Origin: Candidatus Fibrimonas sp.
GTDB taxonomy: Bacteria > Fibrobacterota > Fibrobacteria > Fibrobacterales > Fibrobacteraceae
Assembly: GCA_031273195.1 (NCBI GenBank)
Contig: JAISSJ010000167.1
Coordinates: forward strand, 1-44,600
Direction: 5' to 3'
Length of the DNA stretch: 44,600 bases
The notes beneath the pieces are model-generated. The model saw only the letters and a program-made list of their open reading frames with translations, was not told the DNA's origin and ran no database searches. Shown one piece after another: positions 13,824 to 22,345 of this stretch; position 1 is the stretch's first letter, and each line of letters opens with the position of its first letter. The position numbers and the translations under genes are program-made.

Positions 13824-14096
13824 TCATCTAGCGGCGGATTTCGTTTTTGGTGCTGCCTTTGGTTTTGCAACGCTTTTCTTTGCTATTGCTGCTGCGAATT
13901 TTTCCGAAGAACGCTGAACAGCAGGGTTATCCCTCGCTTCCTTCACCATTTTCTTCTGCTTTTCTTCGCTTTCACGTTTCACATGCTCCAACTTTTTGCC
14001 AAGCAAATCACCAAGAGTTACGCCTTGAGAAGCTGGCACAGCGGGCTTTTTTTTGCCTTTATTAGAGCGAGCCTTTTTTTTACTTTTTTCTGCCAT
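13824..14096 (-). CDS. Basic hypothetical protein, 90 aa
   Basis: The ATG at 14096 follows AGAGAGG. The product is rich in Lys and Ala (MAEKSKKKARSNKGKKKPAV and SVAKPKAAPKTKSAAR), with a short central segment GVTLGDLLGKKLEHVKRES. Lys/Ala tails of this kind resemble histone-like or ribosome-associated small proteins, but no family is recognised. It ends eight bases before the tRNA-Arg gene on the same strand, so the two could share a transcript. Confidence 0.6.
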   Translation of the reverse strand: MAEKSKKKARSNKGKKKPAVPASQGVTLGDLLGKKLEHVKRESEEKQKKMVKEARDNPAVQRSSEKFAAAIAKKSVAKPKAAPKTKSAAR

Positions 14097-14147
14097 ATCA
14101 ACCTCTCTTGCTAAATTTTAAAGATTAAATTTAGTAAAAAAAATTTC

Positions 14148-14153
14148 TAAATT
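14148..14153 (+). promoter_or_regulatory. TAAATT box seven bases from the orn start codon
   Basis: TAAATT preceded by TTTC is followed by seven bases and then the ATG of orn at 14161. There is no Shine-Dalgarno sequence, so the transcript is probably leaderless. Confidence 0.45.
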
Positions 14154-14160
14154 CAAGCTA

Positions 14161-14712
14161 ATGAGCAAAACTGCACCGAATTTGGTTTGGATAGACCTGG
14201 AAATGACCGGTTTAGACCCGGAAACCTGCGTTATTCTTGAAATTGCAACCATAATAACAGACCCGCAGCTCAAAATTCTTGCCGAAGGGCCGGCACTTGC
14301 TATAAGGCAAAACGATGAAATTCTAAATATGATGGATAAATGGAATAGAAGCCATCACACTAAGAGCGGTTTAATAGGAAGAGTGAGAAATTCTCCGTAT
14401 AATTTGGCTACGGCAGAAGAGATGACTCTCAATTTTATAAAAGGATACACAGAAAAGAGCAAAAATCCACTTTGCGGAAACTCCATCGGGCAAGACCGTC
14501 GCTTTTTGACTAAACATATGCCGAAAATTGAGGTTTGGCTAAATTACAGAAACATAGACGTAAGTTCCATAAAAGAACTTGCATTCAGGTGGTATCCGAA
14601 ATTGCCAAAATTCAAAAAAAGGGAAAGTCATAGGGCGCAGGATGATATTAGAGAAAGCATAGCCGAGCTTATGTATTACAAGGACCGGATTTTCGTATCG
14701 GAGTTGCAGTAG
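14161..14712 (+). CDS. orn: Oligoribonuclease
   Basis: The 183-residue product carries the DEDDh exonuclease motifs: WIDLEMTGLD (Asp11, Glu13), the middle block GNSIGQDRRFL and the final HRAQDDIRES. Length and order match Orn, which degrades 2- to 5-mer RNAs (and pGpG) to mononucleotides in the cytoplasm at the end of mRNA decay. It starts with no Shine-Dalgarno sequence, just after a TAAATT box. ispD follows after seven bases, then a DUF4954 gene and rpe, forming a plus-strand operon. Confidence 0.95.
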   Translation: MSKTAPNLVWIDLEMTGLDPETCVILEIATIITDPQLKILAEGPALAIRQNDEILNMMDKWNRSHHTKSGLIGRVRNSPYNLATAEEMTLNFIKGYTEKSKNPLCGNSIGQDRRFLTKHMPKIEVWLNYRNIDVSSIKELAFRWYPKLPKFKKRESHRAQDDIRESIAELMYYKDRIFVSELQ

Positions 14713-14719
14713 CGGCTGT

Positions 14720-15370
14720 ATGCGGATTGGAGCAGTGATAACCGCAGGAGGACTGGGTAAGCGGCTTGGCGGTGAAGTTCCCAAGCAATTGGTTAAGCTG
14801 CGCGGCAAGGCCATGTGGCGGCATAGCGCAGAAACCTTTTTGAATAACAGGGAAATAAAAGCTGTTGTTCTAACCGTTCCGGAAGGTTGGCAGGATTATT
14901 TTATTAGAGAAGCCGGGGATTTATCCATTATTGTAGCAGTTGGCGGCAAAGAACGATGGCAATCGGTTAGGAGTGGCATTGAGGCTTTACCTGAGGGCGT
15001 TAGCCACGTGATGGTGCATGATGCCGCTCGCCCCTTTGTAAGCGGCGATATAGTAAATTCGGTTGCAAAAACTCTTGAGGAAAATTGCTGCATGGTTGCA
15101 AAGCCTGTTTTTGACACGGTTAAAATAACGGAAAACGGATTTGTAAAAAATACCGTTGAACGCCAAACGGTGTGGCTCGCCCAAACTCCTCAGGCTGCTC
15201 CTGTTGCTTTACTAAAGGAACTTTACAGAAAAATGGAAAAAATCCCCGATTTTTGCCCAACAGACGAAGCATCTATTCTTGAAAAGTTCGGTATTCCGAT
15301 AAAAATCATAGAAGGAAATATTCAAAATGATAAAATAACAACCCGAGAAGATATGGAGAAATTTTTATGA
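14720..15370 (+). CDS. ispD: 2-C-methyl-D-erythritol 4-phosphate cytidylyltransferase
   Basis: The 216-residue product has the nucleotidyltransferase signature near the N-terminus (AVITAGGLGKRLGGEVPKQL), the HVMVHDAARPFV block at about 94-105 that binds CTP and substrate, and TPQAAPVALLKE followed by the TDEASILEKFG motif. IspD joins MEP to CTP to give CDP-ME in the non-mevalonate isoprenoid pathway. No ispF is adjacent. Its 3' end overlaps the next start by four bases (ATGA), so the two are coupled. Confidence 0.95.
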   Translation: MRIGAVITAGGLGKRLGGEVPKQLVKLRGKAMWRHSAETFLNNREIKAVVLTVPEGWQDYFIREAGDLSIIVAVGGKERWQSVRSGIEALPEGVSHVMVHDAARPFVSGDIVNSVAKTLEENCCMVAKPVFDTVKITENGFVKNTVERQTVWLAQTPQAAPVALLKELYRKMEKIPDFCPTDEASILEKFGIPIKIIEGNIQNDKITTREDMEKFL

Positions 15371-16734
15371 TTAAAAGACCCTTGATGCAAAAAGAAATTG
15401 ACGAGCTTGCAGCCGCAGGAAATATTTGCGACAATTGGAACAATATAAGGGTTCTGCAAAATTTCACAACCAAAAATATCAAAAATTCTAAATTCACCGG
15501 GAAAATAAAATTGCACGGGTTTTCCGGCAAAACGCTTGATTACAAAGGAGTTGAATTTCAAACGGGAATTTTTAATTCATGGATAAACGAAAGCGTTATA
15601 GAAGACGCCTGTATTTATGATGTCAAGCTTTTTTCCAATTCCGTAGCCTGCGACTCCGCTTTGATATTCAATGCGGGTTCAATTACCTGTGATGAAGACA
15701 TGTCTAAAATAAAAATTGGAACGGAAATGGGGCATCGTGTTTTGAAAAGGCAGTTCAGCGAAAAGGAGAGAACCGTTATAGGCAGGGGAGCCAGTGTTTG
15801 CAATATAATTTCACTTGAAAATACGCACTTGGGCGAATTTGCTTGCGTTGAAAACGGAGCTTTGGTGAGAGAAGCCATACTTGAAAGCAATAGCATTGCA
15901 ACGGATAATGCCATTGTAAAATCTTCTTTTATCGGTTCATTTTCGCATATAGGCGAGGCAGAGGTTAGCAATTCCCTGATTGGGCCTCTTGTGCAAATTC
16001 ACCATCACAGTTTGCTTATATCTGCGTTATGGGCAGAGGGCAGAGGCAATGTGGGTTATGGGGCGAATGTGGGAAGCAACCATACGGGCAGAATGCCGGA
16101 CCAGGAGATTGCACCGGGGTTGGGGCAGTTTTTCGGGCTTGGATGCAGCGTAAAATTTCCGGCGAATTTTACCGAAGCGCCCTTTACCATGATTGCGACC
16201 GGAGCTGTTTGCGAACCGCAAAGGTTAAAGTTTCCATTCGGTTTGATAAAAAACGGCGGTGAATCTTCGGGGTTGAATGAGATAATTCCGGGTTGGGTTT
16301 ACAGCAAAAATATTTACGGAGTTTACAGGAGTATTTACAAATGGGATAAAAGGAGCGGCATAAAAGACAGCCTTGATTTGCTCTTTTCAAACTCCGTATT
16401 GAATTCTGTTATTTATGCCTGCGATACTTTAAAAGAATTTTTGCAGGGCAAGCAGGTTTTGCCCTTTTCTGCAAGTGAAGAAGAAATTCCCGGGCTTGGC
16501 AGCAACTACATTAAAACCGGGAATATGGGAAAAATAATAGAAGCCTATGAACTGTACATGGAAGATTGCAATTTTTACAGAAAGAATAAAAAATTGAACC
16601 CGTCCGTAATTTCACGCATTGAGAAAAATTTGGAAAGAGATAGCGAGCGAGGGCAAAAAGTCTTTGATGATTACATGGATTTTCATCCCAAAGATGAAGA
16701 TTTTCTAAATTTTCTCCATGATTATTGCACCTAG
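15367..16734 (+). CDS. DUF4954 family left-handed beta-helix protein
   Basis: The 455-residue product has the repeating hexapeptide pattern of acyltransferase-type beta-helices in the middle (for example VIGRGASVCNIISLENTHLG and IGEAEVSNSLIGPLVQIHHH), flanked by FTTKNIKNSKFTGKIKL at the N-terminus and a helical C-terminus. This matches DUF4954, found in Bacteroidota, Spirochaetota and relatives, and related to sugar nucleotidyl- and acyltransferases. Its substrate is unknown. It overlaps ispD by four bases and rpe by 17 bases. Confidence 0.75.
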   Translation: MIKRPLMQKEIDELAAAGNICDNWNNIRVLQNFTTKNIKNSKFTGKIKLHGFSGKTLDYKGVEFQTGIFNSWINESVIEDACIYDVKLFSNSVACDSALIFNAGSITCDEDMSKIKIGTEMGHRVLKRQFSEKERTVIGRGASVCNIISLENTHLGEFACVENGALVREAILESNSIATDNAIVKSSFIGSFSHIGEAEVSNSLIGPLVQIHHHSLLISALWAEGRGNVGYGANVGSNHTGRMPDQEIAPGLGQFFGLGCSVKFPANFTEAPFTMIATGAVCEPQRLKFPFGLIKNGGESSGLNEIIPGWVYSKNIYGVYRSIYKWDKRSGIKDSLDLLFSNSVLNSVIYACDTLKEFLQGKQVLPFSASEEEIPGLGSNYIKTGNMGKIIEAYELYMEDCNFYRKNKKLNPSVISRIEKNLERDSERGQKVFDDYMDFHPKDEDFLNFLHDYCT

Positions 16735-17359
16735 CGTTTTAAATGCGAACTTTCTCAACTTAGAGGCAGACATAAAAGCTACCGAAAGAGGTGGCGCAGA
16801 CTGGATTCATTTAGACGTGATGGACGGAAATTTTGTTCCGAATATTTCTTTTGGGCCCGGAATTGCTCGGCAAATACGCAAATGCACGAAACTTCCTTTG
16901 GATTGCCATTTGATGATTGAATGCCCGGAACAGCACGTTGCCGCTTTTGCGGATGCCGGTGCCGAGTATATAACCGTTCATGCGGAGGCTGCAAAGCATT
17001 TAGACCGCTTGCTGAATCAAATCAAGGAGCTTGGATGCAAAGCCGGAGTTTCCGTAAATCCTGCCACACCCCTGGATTTAATAACAAATGTTCTGGACCT
17101 TGCAGATATGGTTTTGATTATGAGCGTAAATCCCGGCTTTGGCGGTCAATCGCTTATTCCGTATTGTTTGAGCAAGGTCAGCAGTTTGCGCAAAATGAAA
17201 CCTGACTTGCAAATAGAAATAGACGGCGGAATTAATCAGAAAACCTTGCCTGCAGCCAAAGAAGCCGGCGCAAATGTTTTTGTTATAGGCTCCGCTATTT
17301 TCGGTGCGGAAAACATTGAGGAAGAAACGAGGATTTATCGGGATATAGCCCTTAGCTAG
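16718..17359 (+). CDS. rpe: Ribulose-phosphate 3-epimerase
   Basis: The 213-residue TIM barrel shows the family landmarks: MIIAPSVLNANFLNLEADI, the metal site WIHLDVMDGNFVPNISFGP, LDCHLMIE, the VLIMSVNPGFGGQ loop and IEIDGGIN near the end with GSAIFG. It interconverts ribulose 5-phosphate and xylulose 5-phosphate in the pentose phosphate pathway. The start at 16718 lies within the DUF4954 3' end. Its last eight bases overlap the convergent sigma factor gene. Confidence 0.95.
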   Translation: MIIAPSVLNANFLNLEADIKATERGGADWIHLDVMDGNFVPNISFGPGIARQIRKCTKLPLDCHLMIECPEQHVAAFADAGAEYITVHAEAAKHLDRLLNQIKELGCKAGVSVNPATPLDLITNVLDLADMVLIMSVNPGFGGQSLIPYCLSKVSSLRKMKPDLQIEIDGGINQKTLPAAKEAGANVFVIGSAIFGAENIEEETRIYRDIALS

Positions 17360-18194
17360 GAAAAAAATCTTTTAGGTTTTCGTGCAGTTCTTTGTTTCTT
17401 TGCATTCTGCGGAGGGCTTTATTTTTTATTTGCCTCACTTTTTCGCGGGAGAGCCGCATATCTTCTCCAATGTCGCGCAGAGTGTTGTCTTCTGCGGAAT
17501 CTATGCCGTAAAACATGCGGAGAATATCACTTTCTTTTTTTGGCAGTTTGGCCAGCACTGCGCTTACCATGTTATGTAACTCGGTTTCCCTTACATAGTC
17601 GTCTTGATTATCCGAAGTTCCTTCCAAAACATCTAAAAGCGTTCCTACGCTTTCGGAATTCGGGTCGTCATTGGCAGGGGAATCAAGGGATATTTCCATC
17701 ATTTTTTCCATTATATCTATTATATCTTTTTCGTTATCTTTGAATTCCGGCATACAGAATGTTTTTTCGTAATCACCCAGATTGTTAGACAAAGCTTTTT
17801 TGAAACGGCTCACAAGGGTTAATTTATTGGGCGGGATTCTCATTACGCCAATTCGCTCAAAGATGGCTTTCTGTATAGCTTGCCTAATCCACCAAACGGC
17901 ATAACTTATAAAGCGAACATCTTTTGCGCAGTCAAAACGCAGCGCGGCCTTGAAAAGCCCAAGGTTGCCTTCGTTTATCAAGTCCAGCAAACTGAGGCCG
18001 CGTCCCTGGTATTTGCGGGCAACGCTCACAACAAAACGCAGATTGCCGCATATAAGTTTGCGAAGGGCGGCGTTGTGTATATTTTTTTTATTTTCGTCTC
18101 GCAGAATTTGTATAAGTGCCTGCTCCTCTTGTGTAGAGAGGGTTTGATAGTGATTCAAATCCTTGAAATAAAGAGTTTCCACAGGCGTAGTCAC
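17352..18194 (-). CDS. Sigma-70 family factor, short primary type
   Basis: The 280-residue product lacks region 1.1 but has region 1.2 (LSTQEEQALIQIL), region 2 (NLRFVVSVARKYQGRGLSLL, DLINEGNLGLFKA, FISYAVWWIRQAIQKAI) and region 4 ending in the HTH IGEDMRLSREKVRQIKNKAL. It is close in size to the short primary sigma factors of Bacteroidota, and region 2.4 is of the RpoD type. It could be the housekeeping sigma factor or a group 2 relative. It starts with GTG overlapping the stop of the upstream 144-aa gene. This is of interest because promoters in the window use TATATT or TACATT. Confidence 0.85.
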   Translation of the reverse strand: MTTPVETLYFKDLNHYQTLSTQEEQALIQILRDENKKNIHNAALRKLICGNLRFVVSVARKYQGRGLSLLDLINEGNLGLFKAALRFDCAKDVRFISYAVWWIRQAIQKAIFERIGVMRIPPNKLTLVSRFKKALSNNLGDYEKTFCMPEFKDNEKDIIDIMEKMMEISLDSPANDDPNSESVGTLLDVLEGTSDNQDDYVRETELHNMVSAVLAKLPKKESDILRMFYGIDSAEDNTLRDIGEDMRLSREKVRQIKNKALRRMQRNKELHENLKDFFPS

Positions 18195-18628
18195 TAGCGA
18201 ACCCCACTGAATTTGGCAAGCACGGTACTTGCGCAGTGTTCCAGAACCACGAATATTTCAAAGAGCTTTGCTTCATGCCATTTAATCGCATACTCCGCCT
18301 GCCATTGCTCGGCTATGGTTTTGGGGCTTTGGCTATAGTTTTCTGTTTCGCCTTTGTACCAGATTTCCTTGTTGATTTCCTTTATCATGTCTGCAAGTTC
18401 GGCTGCGGGCTGTATTGATCCTCGCGCAAGAATCTCACCTTTAACGGCATTCAAAATATCTTCGTCTTTTGCTTCGCCGTCTTCGCTTGCTATGTCTATA
18501 ATCTCTTCCAAATGCCTTTCAATGAAATCCAACAAGTAAGTTTCCGTTTGTTTTAGGGCGCCTTCCCGATATTTCCTTTCGGCCTCCTCAAGCGGATAAT
18601 ATATGTGAACAGGATAGAAGTCTATCAT
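18194..18628 (-). CDS. Hypothetical protein upstream of the sigma factor, 144 aa
   Basis: The start is at the ATG at 18628 (MIDFYPVHIYYPLEEAERKY), or the GTG just before it at 18631; a TATATT box lies five to eight bases upstream and there is no ribosome binding site. The product is mainly helical and acidic, with YLLDFIERHLEEIIDIASED and a segment of EQWQAEYAIKWHEAKLFEIF. No family is recognised. It is coupled to the sigma factor gene by a one-base start/stop overlap, which could mean a regulatory partner. Confidence 0.6.
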   Translation of the reverse strand: MIDFYPVHIYYPLEEAERKYREGALKQTETYLLDFIERHLEEIIDIASEDGEAKDEDILNAVKGEILARGSIQPAAELADMIKEINKEIWYKGETENYSQSPKTIAEQWQAEYAIKWHEAKLFEIFVVLEHCASTVLAKFSGVR

Positions 18629-18631
18629 CAC

Positions 18632-18670
18632 GTAAAAATATAGTAAAATTAAAAATGCTACATTCTTCCC
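18632..18670. promoter_or_regulatory. Divergent leaderless promoters between miaA and the sigma-factor operon
   Basis: On the plus strand TACATT (18659-18664) stands exactly six bases before the miaA ATG. On the minus strand TATATT (18637-18642) stands five bases before a GTG and eight before the ATG of the 144-aa gene. Neither gene has a Shine-Dalgarno sequence. Confidence 0.5.
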
Positions 18671-19570
18671 ATGCCTCTTCTCGGTGCAATTCTCGGTGCT
18701 ACGGGTTCCGGTAAAACAGAGCTTGCCGTTTTGCTCGCCCAAAAACTGGGTGCGGAGATTATTTGCATGGATTCCAGACAGGTTTATAAGGGTTTCAGGA
18801 TAGGAACGGCTCAGCCAACGGCAGGGGAGTTAAGTGCCGTGCCCCATCATCTGGTTGATTTTTTGCCTCCGGAGTTGCAATACAATGCGGCGGAGTTTGC
18901 AAAAGATGTTAAAAATTTGCTTTCTCAAAAGCCCGGCGCAAAATTTATTCTTGTTGGCGGAACAGGACTTTACATGCAGGCTCTATGCCAAGGTCTAAAC
19001 CCGCTGCCCCCCTCAAATCCGGAAATAAGGGAAAGGTTAAAGAAACATTACGAAAGCAAAGAGCAAAGGGAACTTTACCTGGATGCCCTGAAAGCAGACC
19101 CAGGCATAGAAGGTAAAATCATGCAAGGCGACACTCAACGGCTGCTTCGTGTTTTAGAACTCAACTCTCAACTCTCAGCTCCCAACTCTCAACCGAACAG
19201 AGTTGGCGGTATAGGCTCTGTTCCTTCTGTTTGGCTTGATTTTCCCAGGGATGAGCTTTACGGAAGAATTGAGCAGCGTGTTATTAAAATGCTCAAAAGG
19301 GGTTGGGTAGAAGAGGTTGCAGAGCTTTCTAAAACCGTGCCTGCAAATGCACCTGCATGGCAAAGCCTTGGTTACCTGGAATTAAAAGCCGCATTGGAAA
19401 AAAACGAAGACCCGTTTTCAGTAGCCAAAGAAGTTGCGTTAAAAACCCGTCGCTACGCAAAGCGTCAAATAACATGGTTCAAGCACAAGGAAAACTCTGT
19501 TTATATAGATGGAAAGCAGGCAAAAAACAAAGAGAATCTGGAAAGAATAATAAATCACAGCTTCCAGTAA
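18671..19570 (+). CDS. miaA: tRNA dimethylallyltransferase
   Basis: The 299-residue product has the Walker A GATGSGKT (residues 9-16), the ICMDSRQVYKGFRIGTAQPT substrate block, PHHLVDFL, VGGTGLYMQAL and the C-terminal TRRYAKRQITWFKH. MiaA adds dimethylallyl to N6 of A37 in tRNAs reading UNN codons. After VLEL the product has NSQLSAPNSQPN, encoded by the heptanucleotide repeat found elsewhere in the window, in a loop before WLDFPRDELYGRI. Its last 16 bases overlap the convergent ABC gene. Translation appears leaderless. Confidence 0.95.
   Translation: MPLLGAILGATGSGKTELAVLLAQKLGAEIICMDSRQVYKGFRIGTAQPTAGELSAVPHHLVDFLPPELQYNAAEFAKDVKNLLSQKPGAKFILVGGTGLYMQALCQGLNPLPPSNPEIRERLKKHYESKEQRELYLDALKADPGIEGKIMQGDTQRLLRVLELNSQLSAPNSQPNRVGGIGSVPSVWLDFPRDELYGRIEQRVIKMLKRGWVEEVAELSKTVPANAPAWQSLGYLELKAALEKNEDPFSVAKEVALKTRRYAKRQITWFKHKENSVYIDGKQAKNKENLERIINHSFQ
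19158..19196. repeat. Heptanucleotide tandem repeat inside miaA
   Basis: Units of the form CTCTCAA recur here, partly degenerate, and encode NSQLSAPNSQP in the miaA frame. Three units make 21 bases, so the frame is kept. Confidence 0.6.
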
Positions 19571-21126
19571 ATAACCCTGTCTCGGTAAGCCACAGGCATA
19601 GGAACGTGAGTTGCCATCATCCACCATTGGTCTGTTTCGGTTGTGGCATTCCAGAAGGCTTTGAAAATAGGCTCTTGCATATCCTGGGAAATAAAAGCGA
19701 AAGGTTCGTCCAAAAATAAAAAGGGCATACCGCTTACAACAGCCCATGCAAGGCTTATTCTTTGCAATTCGCCGTTTGAGTGTCCGTTCTTTTTTAAAAG
19801 GTTTTCCAGATCCAAAGTCTCAAAAAACTTCCGTATGGTTACGCTCCATTCCCTTTCCTTTATTAATTGTTCAAGCCAGGAAATAGGCGGCAAAAACAAT
19901 CTTTGCGAAAGATAAAAAGAACCGGATTTCGCTTTTGGCGGCATATAAATATTACCCTCTTGAGGAATTTCCAAACCCGATAAGATGCGAAGCAGTGTAG
20001 TTTTTCCGCTTCCGTTTCCCCCTTGCAGTATCAGCGGGCGGTTTAACCTGATTGTATTGCTTAAAGATTCAAATATCCAAGGCTCGTATTCTCCATAACT
20101 AAAAGCCATATTTTCAATTCTAATGCATTCCTCTTCTTTTTCCACAAAGAATTCCGTTTTGCGTTTCATGTATTCCAAACGGCTAAGACTCGTATATGCT
20201 CTTCTTAAATCTCTTAAACTGGAAAATAACTGGGAACACTCTTTCAAAGGTTTATAACATATAAAGAGCGCAACGCAGAATAGAACTATTTGAGATGGTT
20301 CCATCTTTCCTTCCTTGATTAAAAATGCGCAAACGGCTAAAACAAGGCACATGACCAATATTGAAACGGTCTCTATGCTTTGGGTTATGGTTACGTCTCT
20401 AACACCGATTTCTGTGGAGGAATTTTTCAAATTGCGAATTTTTTTAAAAAGCAAAGACACGTATCTTGAGAGTTCGGCCTGATTGTTCCAACATTTGCGG
20501 AGTGCTGTCCACTGCCATAAACTTGAATCATAATCACCGGAAAAGAGATTATAATTATCAATATCACTGTTAGCTTTTCTAAAGACGCTTTGAAAGTATA
20601 AAACAATCGGAGCAAAAACAAATAACAGCACCAGTGTTAATTTCCAGGAGATAAAAAATAGAACCGGTACAAAAACCAGCAGTTGCGAAACCGCCTGTAT
20701 GGATTGAGTGACTATCTTGCAGCCTTTGGGCATTGCGGAAATAGAGAGGTTTGTTTCGTGCAAAATGCCGCTCATTTCGGGCCTGTGGAACTGCAAAGGA
20801 TGTAAATTTCTTATTATATGTATCCACCATGCCCGCAAATGGCTTTCCAGTCTATAGTCAAGTCGTTCTTCCGAACGTGCTCTAAGCGTAATGAATAAAT
20901 AACGCACGGCTATTATTATGAGCATTAAAATTGCCCAGTGCAGAATTCCAATGTTCTTTAGCCAATCCAATTTAAAAAGAGTATTTAAAGAATTGTCCAG
21001 CATTGACAAAAACAGGCGAATACCGCCAAGCAAAAGCAAATCAGTGAAGCTCGCCAAAACGGCGAGCGGAACAATTAACACCCAGCTATAGAGCCAGACG
21101 TTTTTTAAAAGTTGTTTGAGGGGCAC
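19555..21126 (-). CDS. ABC transporter, fused membrane and ATPase domains
   Basis: The 523-residue product starts with GTG at 21126. Residues 1-310 hold about five or six membrane segments (for example WLYSWVLIVPLAVLASF and FISWKLTLVLLFVFAPIVLY), and the ATPase domain follows: Walker A GGNGSGKTT, signature SNGELQRIS, Walker B FLFLDEPF and the switch His in ATH. It resembles half-size exporters that work as dimers. The ATPase domain is short (about 180 residues) and the Q-loop region has FYLSQRLFLP. Substrate is unknown. It follows dprA by nine bases. Confidence 0.85.
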   Translation of the reverse strand: MPLKQLLKNVWLYSWVLIVPLAVLASFTDLLLLGGIRLFLSMLDNSLNTLFKLDWLKNIGILHWAILMLIIIAVRYLFITLRARSEERLDYRLESHLRAWWIHIIRNLHPLQFHRPEMSGILHETNLSISAMPKGCKIVTQSIQAVSQLLVFVPVLFFISWKLTLVLLFVFAPIVLYFQSVFRKANSDIDNYNLFSGDYDSSLWQWTALRKCWNNQAELSRYVSLLFKKIRNLKNSSTEIGVRDVTITQSIETVSILVMCLVLAVCAFLIKEGKMEPSQIVLFCVALFICYKPLKECSQLFSSLRDLRRAYTSLSRLEYMKRKTEFFVEKEEECIRIENMAFSYGEYEPWIFESLSNTIRLNRPLILQGGNGSGKTTLLRILSGLEIPQEGNIYMPPKAKSGSFYLSQRLFLPPISWLEQLIKEREWSVTIRKFFETLDLENLLKKNGHSNGELQRISLAWAVVSGMPFLFLDEPFAFISQDMQEPIFKAFWNATTETDQWWMMATHVPMPVAYRDRVIYWKL

Positions 21127-21135
21127 AAGATTAAT

Positions 21136-21996
21136 TTAGAAAATTGCATTTTGCCCGCTCACTTTACATTTCCCCTGCATTTCCAGTTCTGTTAACATGG
21201 CTAAAACTTCATTTACAGGTTTTTGGCTTTGCTCGCATATATCGGTTATTTGCACGATGGTTCCCTTTGCCGCCCAGTTTGGTAGTTGGGAAGTTGAATG
21301 TGTATGGGGCACTGGGGTATGGGGGAACAAAGAATTGAAACCCAGTATTTCCGGCAGTTCATTGACGCTCCAGATTATTTGTGCTTGCTTTTGATAGATC
21401 AGCCGGTTGCAGCCTTCCGAGGTTGGGGTCATGGGTGAACCCGGCACTGCGAATAAGGATTTGTTTTCTCTAAAGCAAAAATTCGCAGTGTGCATGGCAC
21501 CGCCTTTTACTCTGCTTTCAACAATCAAGGCGGCATTTGACATTCCCGATATTATAGTGTTTCTTTTCACAAAATAACCCTGATAAGCCAAGGAACCCGG
21601 AGCGAAAGGCGAGATTACATTGCCGCCGTGCTCCAAGATTTTTTTCGCTAAAATCCTTTGGCTGCCTTGCAAAGGCATATCCAATCCCTGCGCTATAACG
21701 GCTGTGGTTGGCAAATTGTTTTCAATGGCAGCTTCATGGCAAAGCGAGTCTATGCCCTGGGCAAGCCCGCTTACAATGCGAACTCTATGGCCCTTCAAAG
21801 TTTTAACCATTGATTTTACCGTGTTTGCCGCAAGCCCGCTAGGGCTTCTGGTACCTACCATTGCAAGGTAAAATTCATCGCTAAAATTCATCGCACCGGC
21901 AATCCAAAGTTTAGGAACAGCATACCTTGACTTTGCCAGCAAAGGCGGATACCCAGCCTCATTAATATCCAAAACATCAATTCTGCAATTCTTCAT
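21136..21996 (-). CDS. dprA: DNA-processing protein DprA
   Basis: The 286-residue product has the Rossmann-like DprA fold: LAMVGTRSPSGLAANTV, VRIVSGLAQGIDSLCHEAAI, FVKRNTIISGMSNAALIVES and GSPMTPTSEGCNRLI, followed by a C-terminal winged-helix (ITDICEQSQKPVNEVLAMLT). DprA loads RecA onto incoming single-stranded DNA during transformation. The linker before the winged helix (HTPVPHTHSTSQLPN) is low complexity. I chose the ATG at 21996; a TTG two codons upstream is possible. The start lies in a heptanucleotide repeat and overlaps the folB end by 20 bases. Confidence 0.93.
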   Translation of the reverse strand: MKNCRIDVLDINEAGYPPLLAKSRYAVPKLWIAGAMNFSDEFYLAMVGTRSPSGLAANTVKSMVKTLKGHRVRIVSGLAQGIDSLCHEAAIENNLPTTAVIAQGLDMPLQGSQRILAKKILEHGGNVISPFAPGSLAYQGYFVKRNTIISGMSNAALIVESRVKGGAMHTANFCFRENKSLFAVPGSPMTPTSEGCNRLIYQKQAQIIWSVNELPEILGFNSLFPHTPVPHTHSTSQLPNWAAKGTIVQITDICEQSQKPVNEVLAMLTELEMQGKCKVSGQNAIF

Positions 21997-22345
21997 TCTC
22001 AACTCTCAACTCAATCTCCGCCCTTGGCTTCAAAGCATTTAATTTTATGCAATAAACTCTTAAGGCTGTTATTTTTGGTGAAAAGGCCAGTATTTTTTTT
22101 GCGACTCCGGCGGTTAATGTTTCCAATAAGCTGAATTTGCTGCCAGATACATAGGCTTTCAATTCTTCCGTTAAAACTGCGTAGTCTATGGCATTTTTTA
22201 TTGAATCAGTTGTTATTGCCTGCTCGCAATCGTATTCAAAAGAAAAACCCAGCTCTATCTTCTGCGGGGCAGAGAGTTCATCGGGATAAATCCCGATGAT
22301 AGTTTCGCATAAAATTTTATTTACAGAAATCCAAGCCCTTACCAT
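21977..22345 (-). CDS. folB: Dihydroneopterin aldolase
   Basis: The 122-residue product shows the FolB pattern: GIYPDELSAPQKIELGFSFE near residue 18, NAIDYAVLTEEL at about 50 and FSLLETLTAGVAKKIL at about 70, with the catalytic Glu and Tyr regions in place and a Lys near residue 101. It cleaves 7,8-dihydroneopterin in folate synthesis. The last residues (ELRVENEELQN) are encoded by a heptanucleotide repeat that also covers the dprA start. Its start overlaps the upstream PEGA gene by seven bases. Confidence 0.9.
   Translation of the reverse strand: MVRAWISVNKILCETIIGIYPDELSAPQKIELGFSFEYDCEQAITTDSIKNAIDYAVLTEELKAYVSGSKFSLLETLTAGVAKKILAFSPKITALRVYCIKLNALKPRAEIELRVENEELQN
21994..22014. repeat. 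Heptanucleotide repeat at the folB/dprA overlap
   Basis: About two and a half copies of TCTCAAC cover the folB 3' end and the dprA start region. Confidence 0.6.

Noticed and set aside
13587-13917. Plus-strand frames crossing the tRNA-Arg gene
   Set aside because: They run through the tRNA and the inverted repeat and have no start signals.
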